Of a stretch of DNA of 64,000 bases, positions 57,901 through 64,000 are shown piece by piece; the stretch's first letter is position 1, and each line of letters begins with the position of its first letter. The position numbers were made by a program, and so were the translations under genes. The notes beneath the pieces were generated by a model. The model made no database searches. It was not told where the DNA came from and worked only from the letters and a program-made list of their open reading frames with translations. This stretch comes from Flavobacterium amnicola (GTDB lineage: Bacteria > Bacteroidota > Bacteroidia > Flavobacteriales > Flavobacteriaceae): positions 186,001 to 250,000 of the forward strand of contig NZ_SBKO01000002.1 in NCBI RefSeq assembly GCF_004122165.1, given 5' to 3'.

Positions 57901-58821
57901 ATGAAAATTACACTGAAATATAATACCGTTTTAATTGATCATAAGAATTCAAGTATTGTTTTTGATAACGAACTACAAAATGCTGTTAAAAAGTTAAATG
58001 AATCGAAAAGTGAGATTCACCAATGGATTGAAGAGGATCTTGAAAATGCAATAATTATAAACTCTAAAATAGAATTCAAAGTAGATATCGATAACAACAG
58101 CGTTTACTGTGTTATAACTTATTCTTTAGAGGAAAGTATTTCAGAAATTGAACTTGAAAAATTAATAGAATCAACTTCCGATCAATTAATTGATGGATAT
58201 GGTGAAAAGGATTGGGAAATAAAATATGGTAATAACTACATAACTTTAGAAATTGATCATCATACCCAAAATGTATATCCATTTGAAATTAAACAAATTG
58301 AATCCAAAAAAAATGAATTAAAAGCCGGAATTATTCCAAATAATTACGCAAAAAAAATTGAAAAGGCCGTCGAAACAGGGAAAATTGAAATAGTACAAAA
58401 ATATTTAAAGGAAGGTGGAGACATCGATTATGTAGGAAAGTGGGAACAAACTTTATTAATGAAAGCTATTCAGAGTAATCAAGAAGAAATTGCACTTTTA
58501 CTAATTCATAATGGAGCTGATATAAACAAAGTAGATGACGAAAACAATACGGCACTTTTCAAAACAGCATTTTATGGACTCACAAAAACTGCTCAAATTC
58601 TAATTGAAAAAGGAGCAAATGTTAATGCATTATGTCGAAATGGTTGGACTACTTTGATGATGGCTTCCAACAGAAAACAATTTAATTTGGTAAAACTTTT
58701 GGTCGAAAATGGTGCTGATATTTTTATTGAAGATGATTATGGACACACTGCGTTAGATACCACTGATAGAGAAATTTTTGTCTATTTAAAAGAATTAAAA
58801 TCTAAACTAGAAGTTAAGTAA
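57901..58821 (+). CDS. Ankyrin repeat protein
   Basis: A 306-residue soluble protein. The first 150 residues are an acidic alpha/beta domain I do not recognise ('LKYNTVLIDHKNSSIVFDNE' and on). The C-terminal half has ankyrin repeats: 'GDIDYVGKWEQTLLMKAIQS', 'GADINKVDDENNTALFKTAF', 'GANVNALCRNGWTTLMMASN' and 'GADIFIEDDYGHTALDTTDR'. It lacks a signal peptide. It lies between the pentapeptide and DUF1905 genes; no toxin-immunity context is visible. A protein-binding role is the only inference. Confidence 0.85.
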   Translation: MKITLKYNTVLIDHKNSSIVFDNELQNAVKKLNESKSEIHQWIEEDLENAIIINSKIEFKVDIDNNSVYCVITYSLEESISEIELEKLIESTSDQLIDGYGEKDWEIKYGNNYITLEIDHHTQNVYPFEIKQIESKKNELKAGIIPNNYAKKIEKAVETGKIEIVQKYLKEGGDIDYVGKWEQTLLMKAIQSNQEEIALLLIHNGADINKVDDENNTALFKTAFYGLTKTAQILIEKGANVNALCRNGWTTLMMASNRKQFNLVKLLVENGADIFIEDDYGHTALDTTDREIFVYLKELKSKLEVK

Positions 58822-58830
58822 AACACTAAA

Positions 58831-59130
58831 ATGTCCAACTTCATTCAATATGATTTTTCTGCAAAAATATGGCAGTATGAGGGGCCAAATGGTTGGTATT
58901 TTGTTTCCTTACCTCAAGATATTTCAAAAGAAATTAGAGAGCATCTTAAATGGCAAGAAGAAGGTTGGGGACGTTTAAAAGCGTTTGCAAAAATAGAGCA
59001 ACACGAGTGGAAAACTGCAATTTGGTTTGACACGAAACAAAATACCTATTTACTACCCTTAAAAGCAGATGTTAGATCAAAATGCAAATTAGAAAAAGAG
59101 CAAGTGATTGAAGTAAGTATTTTTGTTTAA
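58831..59130 (+). CDS. DUF1905 family protein
   Basis: A 99-residue small beta-barrel-like protein matching DUF1905: 'FSAKIWQYEGPNGWYFVSLP', 'WGRLKAFAKIEQHEWKTAIW' and 'TYLLPLKADVRSKCKLEKEQ'. DUF1905 often occurs fused or adjacent to YdeI/OmpD-associated proteins; one such gene is at 61309 but separated by ygiD and pepT. Function unknown. It starts 9 bp after the ankyrin gene. Confidence 0.87.
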   Translation: MSNFIQYDFSAKIWQYEGPNGWYFVSLPQDISKEIREHLKWQEEGWGRLKAFAKIEQHEWKTAIWFDTKQNTYLLPLKADVRSKCKLEKEQVIEVSIFV

Positions 59131-59165
59131 ATTTCTGATTATATTTATGTCTCAAAAATAAAATC

Positions 59166-59993
59166 ATGAATCTAAATCAATTAGATACTTTAATTTCACA
59201 ATTTCCTTTAACGGAAAAAATGCCTGTTTTATTTCTTGGACATGGGAGTCCGATGAATGCGATTGAAGAAAATCAATTTGTAGCCGGATTTCGAAATATC
59301 GCCAAAACCATTACAAAACCGAATGCTATTTTATGTGTTTCGGCACATTGGTACACTAAAGGCACCAAAGTAACCGCTATGAAGTTTCCGTCCACTATTC
59401 ATGACTTTGGCGGATTTCCCGAGGCACTTTATCAAGTACAATACAATGCTGTTGGCAGTCCTGAATTAGCGGAAACAACCAAAGCACTTTTAGAACCTGT
59501 AAATGTAGATTTAGACCATCAATGGGGCTTGGACCATGGCGCCTGGAGCGTTTTAAAACATTTATATCCAAATGCCGATATTCCTGTAATTCAATTGAGT
59601 ATTGATTATACCAAACCTGCTGAATATCATTTTGAATTGGCTAAAAAACTTCAATCCTTAAGAAATAGAGGCATTTTGATTGTCGGAAGTGGAAATATTG
59701 TACACAATTTAGGAATGGTCGATTTTGCCAATATCAACAAAGTCGATTATGGCTATGATTGGGCGATTGAAGCGCATGAAACCATCAATAACTATTTACT
59801 AGAAACCAATTACAAACCTTTACTTTCTTATGAAAAACAAAGCAAAGCGATTCAACAGGCCATACCAACCCCTGATCATTTTTTGCCCTTGATTTATACT
59901 TTAGGATTACAACAACCCTCCGAATCTCTTTCCTTGTTCAATAATCATTTATTGGCTGGTTCTTTAAACATGACAAGTGTCAAAATTGGCTAA
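59166..59993 (+). CDS. ygiD: 4,5-DOPA dioxygenase extradiol-like protein (YgiD/LigB family)
   Basis: A 275-residue class III extradiol ring-cleavage dioxygenase fold. Seen: 'MPVLFLGHGSPMNAIEENQF' with the first metal His, 'AILCVSAHWYTKGTKVTAM' with the second, 'STIHDFGGFPEALYQVQYNA', 'DLDHQWGLDHGAWSVLKHLY' with the acid-base His, and 'GILIVGSGNIVHNLG'. The length matches E. coli YgiD, which cleaves L-DOPA in vitro. The natural substrate in Flavobacteria is unknown. Confidence 0.92.
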   Translation: MNLNQLDTLISQFPLTEKMPVLFLGHGSPMNAIEENQFVAGFRNIAKTITKPNAILCVSAHWYTKGTKVTAMKFPSTIHDFGGFPEALYQVQYNAVGSPELAETTKALLEPVNVDLDHQWGLDHGAWSVLKHLYPNADIPVIQLSIDYTKPAEYHFELAKKLQSLRNRGILIVGSGNIVHNLGMVDFANINKVDYGYDWAIEAHETINNYLLETNYKPLLSYEKQSKAIQQAIPTPDHFLPLIYTLGLQQPSESLSLFNNHLLAGSLNMTSVKIG

Positions 59994-60012
59994 ATAAAAA
60001 CCAATTTTAAAC

Positions 60013-60020
60013 TATATTTG
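60013..60020 (+). promoter_or_regulatory. -7 box TATATTTG of pepT
   Basis: TAnnTTTG match 20 bp before the ATG at 60040. A TTG at 59986-59988 could be the -33 element with a 24-bp spacer. Confidence 0.5.
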
Positions 60021-60039
60021 TTCTTTAAAAATAAAAAAA

Positions 60040-61281
60040 ATGCAACATATCATTGACCGCTTTATAAGCTATGTAACTGTCGACACCGAGGCAGATCCAA
60101 ATTCAAACACCACACCCAGTTCTGCCAAACAATGGGATTTAGCCAATAAACTTGTAGAAGAATTAAAAGCCATTGGTTTACAAGATGTTTCCATCGATGA
60201 TAAAGCGTACATTCAAGCTACCTTACCAAGTAATATAGATGAAAAAGTACCAACAATTGGATTCGTTTCTCACTTTGATACTACACCCGATTTTACCGGA
60301 GCGAATGTGAAACCACAAATCGTTAAAAATTATGATGGTGGCGATATTATCTTAAACGCTGAAAAAAATATTGTCTTGTCTCCTTCTTATTTTGAAGATT
60401 TACTTTTATACAAAGGACAAACTTTAATCACTACTGATGGAACAACGTTATTAGGTGCTGACGATAAAGCGGGTATTACTGAAATCGTTACAGCAATGGA
60501 ATATTTAATCCAAAATCCGCACATCAAACACGGAACTATCAAAGTTGGATTTACACCTGATGAAGAAATTGGTCGTGGCGCCGACTTTTTTGATGTGGAA
60601 AAATTTGGTTGCGATTGGGCCTATACAATGGATGGAAGTCAAATTGGCGAATTAGAATACGAGAATTTCAATGCGGCCGGTGTCAAATTAAAATTCAAAG
60701 GAAAAAGTGTGCATCCTGGTTATGCTAAAGGAAAAATGATTAATGCGATGACTTTGGCTGCTAAATTCATTACTGCTTTACCAGCAGGAGAAACACCAGA
60801 AGAAACACAAGATTATGAAGGGTTTTACCATGTCGTGCATTTAGATGGAAGTATTGAAGACACTAATGTACAAATGATCATTCGTGATCACGACCGAACC
60901 AAATTTGAAGCCAGAAAAGTTCATGTTCAAAAAATGATTGACGATTTAAATGCAAAATATGCCAAACAATTTGGCGGTGATATCGTTGAAATCGAAATTA
61001 AAGACCAATACTATAACATGCGTGAAAAAGTGGAACCTGTAATGCACATTGTAGACATTGCCGAAAAAGCCATGAAAAATTTGGGTATCACTCCAATTGT
61101 AAAACCAATTCGTGGTGGTACTGATGGTTCTCGTTTGTCGTACATGGGATTACCTTGTCCTAATATTTTTGCAGGAGGACATAACTTTCATGGGAAATAC
61201 GAATACGTTCCGGTGGAAAGCATTCAAAGTGCCATCAATGTTATTGTAGAAATCGCTCAAATTGTTGCGAAGCAGAAATAA
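60040..61281 (+). CDS. pepT: Peptidase T (tripeptide aminopeptidase, M20B)
   Basis: Removes the N-terminal residue of tripeptides in the cytosol. Its 413 residues carry the full M20B set: metal His in 'TIGFVSHFDTTPDFTG', bridging Asp in 'TLLGADDKAGITEIVTAMEY', Glu pair in 'VGFTPDEEIGRGADFFDVEK', Asp in 'WAYTMDGSQIGELEYENFNA', and final His in 'PNIFAGGHNFHGKYEYVPVE'. 'KGKSVHPGYAKGKMINAM' is the dimerisation-domain motif. It is followed after 27 bp by the YdeI-like gene. Confidence 0.96.
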   Translation: MQHIIDRFISYVTVDTEADPNSNTTPSSAKQWDLANKLVEELKAIGLQDVSIDDKAYIQATLPSNIDEKVPTIGFVSHFDTTPDFTGANVKPQIVKNYDGGDIILNAEKNIVLSPSYFEDLLLYKGQTLITTDGTTLLGADDKAGITEIVTAMEYLIQNPHIKHGTIKVGFTPDEEIGRGADFFDVEKFGCDWAYTMDGSQIGELEYENFNAAGVKLKFKGKSVHPGYAKGKMINAMTLAAKFITALPAGETPEETQDYEGFYHVVHLDGSIEDTNVQMIIRDHDRTKFEARKVHVQKMIDDLNAKYAKQFGGDIVEIEIKDQYYNMREKVEPVMHIVDIAEKAMKNLGITPIVKPIRGGTDGSRLSYMGLPCPNIFAGGHNFHGKYEYVPVESIQSAINVIVEIAQIVAKQK

Positions 61282-61308
61282 AATTGGTCTGAATTAACTT
61301 CGGAAAAC

Positions 61309-61884
61309 ATGGATAAGGAATTAAAAACCTGGCACAGTAATGAATTGTGGGATAAAGAAATAGAATTTTTACAATCGATCATTTCCAAAACCCCTTTAGT
61401 AGAAACCACCAAATGGGGTGGCATTGTGTATACCTATAACGATAAAAATATTGTGGGGCTGGGTGGTTTTAAATCGTATGTTGGCCTATGGTTTTTTAAT
61501 GGTGTTTTCTTAAAAGACCCTTATCAAGTATTAGTAAGCGGCAACGAAGGAGTCACCAAAGCACAACGTCAGTGGCGATTTAATGCTTTCGAAGAAATTG
61601 ACGAGAAAAAAGTGTTAGCTTATCTTCTGGAAGCTATCGAAATTGAAAAAGAAGGAAAAGTACATAAACCCGAAAAATCACCATTGGTTATGTCGGAATT
61701 TTTTCAAGCGTATTTAATAGAAGAAAAACTTACCAATGCTTTTGAAAAATTCAATTTAACCAAGAAAAAAGAATTTGTAGAATACATTGATACTGCCAAA
61801 CAAGAGAAAACAAAACTCACACGTTTGGAAAAAATAAAACCACTAATTGCCGAAGGAATTGGTTTGAATGACAAATACCGATAA
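61309..61884 (+). CDS. YdeI/OmpD-associated, DUF1801-like protein
   Basis: A 191-residue cytosolic protein. The N-terminal DUF1801-like domain has 'KTPLVETTKWGGIVYTYNDK' and 'VGLGGFKSYVGLWFFNGVFL', and the C-terminal OmdA-like segment has 'FFQAYLIEEKLTNAFEKFNL', 'KKKEFVEYIDTAKQEKTKLT' and 'RLEKIKPLIAEG'. The family is called bacteriocin-protection or YdeI but its biochemical role is not known. A perfect bidirectional terminator follows. Confidence 0.86.
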   Translation: MDKELKTWHSNELWDKEIEFLQSIISKTPLVETTKWGGIVYTYNDKNIVGLGGFKSYVGLWFFNGVFLKDPYQVLVSGNEGVTKAQRQWRFNAFEEIDEKKVLAYLLEAIEIEKEGKVHKPEKSPLVMSEFFQAYLIEEKLTNAFEKFNLTKKKEFVEYIDTAKQEKTKLTRLEKIKPLIAEGIGLNDKYR

Positions 61885-61920
61885 AAAAAGAGAGCCTTTC
61901 AATTGAAAGGCTCTCTTTTT
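61885..61920. terminator. Bidirectional terminator between the YdeI-like gene and yajC
   Basis: A perfect 36-bp palindrome with 18-nt arms (left arm AAAAAGAGAGCCTTTCAA) flanked by A and T runs. It can terminate both convergent transcripts. Confidence 0.92.
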
Positions 61921-61937
61921 TATTTGATTAGAACAAA

Positions 61938-62210
61938 TTACTTTTTATTTACTGCTGCAGATAATTCAACAGAAATTGCAGAACGTTCCATTTTTATTTT
62001 ACCAGACATGGTTTCAACAATAACCGTAGTATCCGCTAATTCTGCTATTTTACCATGCATACCACTTTTAGTAACAATTTTGTCTCCTACTTTTAGTGAA
62101 GCTTCAAATTCTCTTTCTTTTTTAATTTTTGATTGTTGTGGTCGAATCATAAAAAAATAGATTACCACAAACATTAATATATATGGTAAAAACTGTGCAA
62201 TTTGAGTCAT
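61938..62210 (-). CDS. yajC: Preprotein translocase subunit YajC
   Basis: A 90-residue single-pass inner-membrane protein that associates with SecDF. Seen: N-terminal helix 'FLPYILMFVVIYFFMIRPQQ', then the hallmark 'KIKKEREFEASLKVGDKIVT' and 'KSGMHGKIAELADTTVIVE'. It is third in the minus-strand operon nusB, DUF1573, yajC, 2 bp after the DUF1573 stop. The order is typical of Flavobacteria. Confidence 0.95.
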   Translation of the reverse strand: MTQIAQFLPYILMFVVIYFFMIRPQQSKIKKEREFEASLKVGDKIVTKSGMHGKIAELADTTVIVETMSGKIKMERSAISVELSAAVNKK

Positions 62211-62212
62211 TT

Positions 62213-62725
62213 TTATTTAGTTTTTGGTGTTACAAAGGCTTTAAACTTAAGGACTTCATGTCCTTCTTCTGTATTGGTTGAAAGTGTAATCGATTTTTTT
62301 TGCTCTCCTGGTTTATTCGTAGAATTAAATGAAAATTTTATCTCACCAACTTCTCCTGGTAAAATAGGTCGTTTAGTCCAATCAGGAATAGTACATCCAC
62401 AGCTGGCTTGCGCATTCATGATTACTAAATCGGTTTTTCCCGTATTTTTTACTTTAAAAACGTGATTTACTATTTCACCTTCCTTTATGGTTCCAAAATC
62501 AAAAATTTCACCACCAACAATTTCCAATATAGGATAGTTTTTGATTTTATTTTTATTTTGTTGTTCAAGCGACTCTTGCATACCAAAAGTATCGCTTGAT
62601 AAATTTTGAGGGATCACTTTATTGTTTTCGTCAATTACAATTGATGCAAACTCTTCTTTGTTTTTACATGAAGTCGATGCTAAAATTGCTACAAGAGCAA
62701 TCATTTTGATACTATTTTTAATCAT
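62213..62725 (-). CDS. DUF1573 lipoprotein
   Basis: A 170-residue protein with a lipoprotein signal ('IALVAILASTSCKNKEEF', lipobox Cys about residue 20). It has an Ig-like DUF1573 domain: 'EIVGGEIFDFGTIKEGEIVN', 'HVFKVKNTGKTDLVIMNAQA', 'SCGCTIPDWTKRPILPGEVG' and 'EIKFSFNSTNKPGEQKKSIT'. The Cys-Gly-Cys pair is the family hallmark. It lies between nusB and yajC with gaps of 10 and 2 bp. It is probably anchored in the envelope; function unknown. Confidence 0.92.
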   Translation of the reverse strand: MIKNSIKMIALVAILASTSCKNKEEFASIVIDENNKVIPQNLSSDTFGMQESLEQQNKNKIKNYPILEIVGGEIFDFGTIKEGEIVNHVFKVKNTGKTDLVIMNAQASCGCTIPDWTKRPILPGEVGEIKFSFNSTNKPGEQKKSITLSTNTEEGHEVLKFKAFVTPKTK

Positions 62726-62735
62726 AAATCAATAA

Positions 62736-63680
62736 TTACATTAATCCGCGACCGGCTTTTTTAAGTTTGCCATTGGCGGTAAAATCTTTTACTAAATTAT
62801 CTAAAATTCCGTTGATAAATATAGAACTTTTTGGAGTAGAATATTCTTTAGCTAATTCTAAATATTCGTTAATTGTTACTTTGACGGGAATAGATGGAAA
62901 TTTTAACAATTCACAAATAGCCATTTTTAAAATAATAGAATCGATTTCGGCAATACGATCCGACTCCCAATTTGGGGTCTTATCGGCATATTCTTTTCCT
63001 AAAGCGTCTTCGTTTAGAATTGTTTTTCTGAAAAGCTGTGAAACATACTCTTTATCTTCGGTATCATTATACAATTTCGGCACAAAGAAATTTCCGTTAT
63101 CAGTATCTTGAATAGATTTTAATTGTTTGTGGATAAGAGTGTTCACCAAAGGAATATCATCAATCCAAGTCAATTTATGGTCTTCCAAGTACTCGTATAA
63201 CTTAACATTAGGTGCTATGATATCAGTGAAAATTGCAATTACTAATTCTTTATCGTCATCGAAATTAGAAGCACTTTTACTCATATATTCATCATATATG
63301 TTACTTTCTTTAATCTCGTTTAAAAGAATAGTGATGTACTCATCATTCACTTTCCAGTTGTTGATTTTACGATTTTCTAAAGCAATGGATAACGAATTAT
63401 TATCATCTAACAATTGGAGTACTTTGTTACTGACGAACTTTAAATTTGGATTTTTCTCAGTTTTAGTTGCTAAATGTTTGTTTCTTGAAATTTCAAGGAA
63501 TTCCAATTCTTTTTTTCTAATTTCTACCAAAGTAGAAACCATGATAAGATACAAATCTTGAACATTTTCGATACTTTGAAACAAGAATTTTTCTTCTTTT
63601 TCAATATTATCAGAATGATTTTGATGCATGGCATATAGTGTTTGCATCACCTTTAGTCGAATATGTCTTCTATTTAACAC
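62736..63680 (-). CDS. nusB: Transcription antitermination factor NusB (long Bacteroidota form)
   Basis: A 314-residue protein. NusB of E. coli has about 140 residues; Bacteroidota forms carry a long insert before the canonical fold. The start 'MLNRRHIRLKVMQTLYAMHQ' contains the Arg-rich RNA-binding helix. The C-terminal canonical part has 'FRKTILNEDALGKEYADKTP', 'WESDRIAEIDSIILKMAICE', 'LLKFPSIPVKVTINEYLELA' and 'KEYSTPKSSIFINGILDNLV'. It binds boxA RNA and S10 for rRNA antitermination. It heads the operon with DUF1573 and yajC. A hairpin (63706-63730) lies at its probable mRNA 5' end. Confidence 0.94.
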   Translation of the reverse strand: MLNRRHIRLKVMQTLYAMHQNHSDNIEKEEKFLFQSIENVQDLYLIMVSTLVEIRKKELEFLEISRNKHLATKTEKNPNLKFVSNKVLQLLDDNNSLSIALENRKINNWKVNDEYITILLNEIKESNIYDEYMSKSASNFDDDKELVIAIFTDIIAPNVKLYEYLEDHKLTWIDDIPLVNTLIHKQLKSIQDTDNGNFFVPKLYNDTEDKEYVSQLFRKTILNEDALGKEYADKTPNWESDRIAEIDSIILKMAICELLKFPSIPVKVTINEYLELAKEYSTPKSSIFINGILDNLVKDFTANGKLKKAGRGLM

Positions 63681-63705
63681 CTGTGTAAGAACTTTTAAAA
63701 TTAAG

Positions 63706-63730
63706 GAAGCGAAAGAATTTCTTTCGCTTC
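63706..63730 (-). terminator. Hairpin between the T9SS protein gene and nusB
   Basis: A perfect 11-bp stem GAAGCGAAAGA/TCTTTCGCTTC with a 3-nt loop. On the minus strand only a loose T-rich stretch follows, so it is a weak terminator for the upstream gene. It may instead be a 5' leader hairpin of nusB. Confidence 0.55.
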
Positions 63731-63731
63731 A

Positions 63732-63739
63732 CAAAAATA
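63732..63739 (-). promoter_or_regulatory. -7 box TATTTTTG of nusB
   Basis: A TAnnTTTG match on the minus strand, 51 bp before the nusB ATG. The hairpin 63706-63730 follows it directly. Confidence 0.45.
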
Positions 63740-63789
63740 CAATTTTATTTAAATCTATAAAGAGATAAAAACACTAATTTAATTAGTCA

Positions 63790-64000
63790 TTAATTTTTAA
63801 TGATTTTTTTAGTGCTATACTTCCCATCTGCGATGATTTTTACCAAATAAATTCCATTAGAACAATTTCTTAAATCAATAGTCGTTTCAGAAGTAGCTGT
63901 GAAATCATTTTTTACAAATATTACTTTACCCATGATATCTGTAATTTCAATTTTCTCCGGAATTACATTACCCAATCTAATATTGAAAACATCGTTAAAT
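63790..64000 (-). CDS. C-terminal end of a T9SS cargo protein, truncated by the window edge
   Basis: Only the last 69 or so codons are in the window. The frame is open to the right edge ('FNDVFNIRLGNVIPEKIEIT', then 'DIMGKVIFVKND', 'TTIDLRNCSNGIYLVKI', 'YSTKKIIKN' and TAA at 63790-63792). This is the typical T9SS type A sorting domain that is cleaved on export across the outer membrane. The cargo part and the start lie outside, so the function cannot be told. No ATG start is needed inside the window. Confidence 0.85.
   Translation of the reverse strand, partial: FNDVFNIRLGNVIPEKIEITDIMGKVIFVKNDFTATSETTIDLRNCSNGIYLVKIIADGKYSTKKIIKN

Noticed and set aside
57901..59130. Ankyrin and DUF1905 genes as a toxin-immunity or defence island.
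   Set aside because: There is no toxin domain, secretion marker or mobile gene nearby; both lie in ordinary closely spaced gene order.

Overview
The window is AT-rich DNA from a member of the Bacteroidota, almost certainly a Flavobacteriaceae close to Flavobacterium. The reasons are: several secreted proteins ending in type A sorting domains of the type IX secretion system (T9SS, the 'YPNP...KKIIIN' tail); promoters of the TAnnTTTG type; a single-chain PurL; LytTR/2TM signalling genes; and the nusB-DUF1573-yajC gene order. I recognised no rRNA, tRNA, CRISPR array, transposase or prophage gene.

Layout. 1-6.6 kb: housekeeping and exported genes (cysteine desulfurase, exported GDPD, DUF4242, lpdA, a YCF48-like lipoprotein, an RsmB/NOP methyltransferase). 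6.7-12.5 kb: three tandem secreted EndA-type nucleases carrying zero, one and two FN3 domains, each followed by a terminator. 12.5-19.5 kb: purL, a TPR hybrid histidine kinase, DUF2200 and ruvX. 19.5-37.1 kb: a surface-polysaccharide/LPS region holding an OafA-like acyltransferase, dapD, a GT4, a WaaE-like GT2, a Kdo-kinase-like protein, an exostosin-like GT, an O-acetylation operon (MBOAT, AlgJ/X-like, acyltransferase 3), further GT2s, and a VioA/VioB-like aminotransferase-acetyltransferase pair. 37.1-40.6 kb: tsaC, a broken GxxExxY gene between perfect 19-bp inverted repeats, cca and ctaA.

40.6-45 kb: a LytTR signalling operon on the minus strand. In transcription order it has a secreted repeat protein, a 59-residue membrane protein, a LytS-type kinase fused to a 2TM domain, four 2TM genes (the first broken by an amber codon at its conserved Trp) and a LytTR response regulator. 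45-50.8 kb: a T9SS protein, a TonB-dependent receptor, a divergent exported YCII protein, DUF998 and a VOC protein. Upstream of the LytTR operon and upstream of the TonB receptor lies the same 46-bp module. It contains a 21-bp-period direct repeat placed at the same distance from a -7 box. This is the best candidate here for an undescribed regulatory circuit: a LytTR/2TM system controlling itself and a TonB receptor.

50.8-61.9 kb: mostly plus-strand small operons (pRiA4b ORF-3 family, nucleoid-associated protein, DUF4442, BatA/VWA protein, a dihydroorotase homologue without its metal ligands, an esterase, pentapeptide and ankyrin proteins, DUF1905, ygiD, pepT, YdeI-like). 61.9-64 kb: minus-strand nusB-DUF1573-yajC and the C-terminal end of another T9SS cargo protein cut by the window edge.

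All domain assignments come from reading motifs by eye. No database search was possible.
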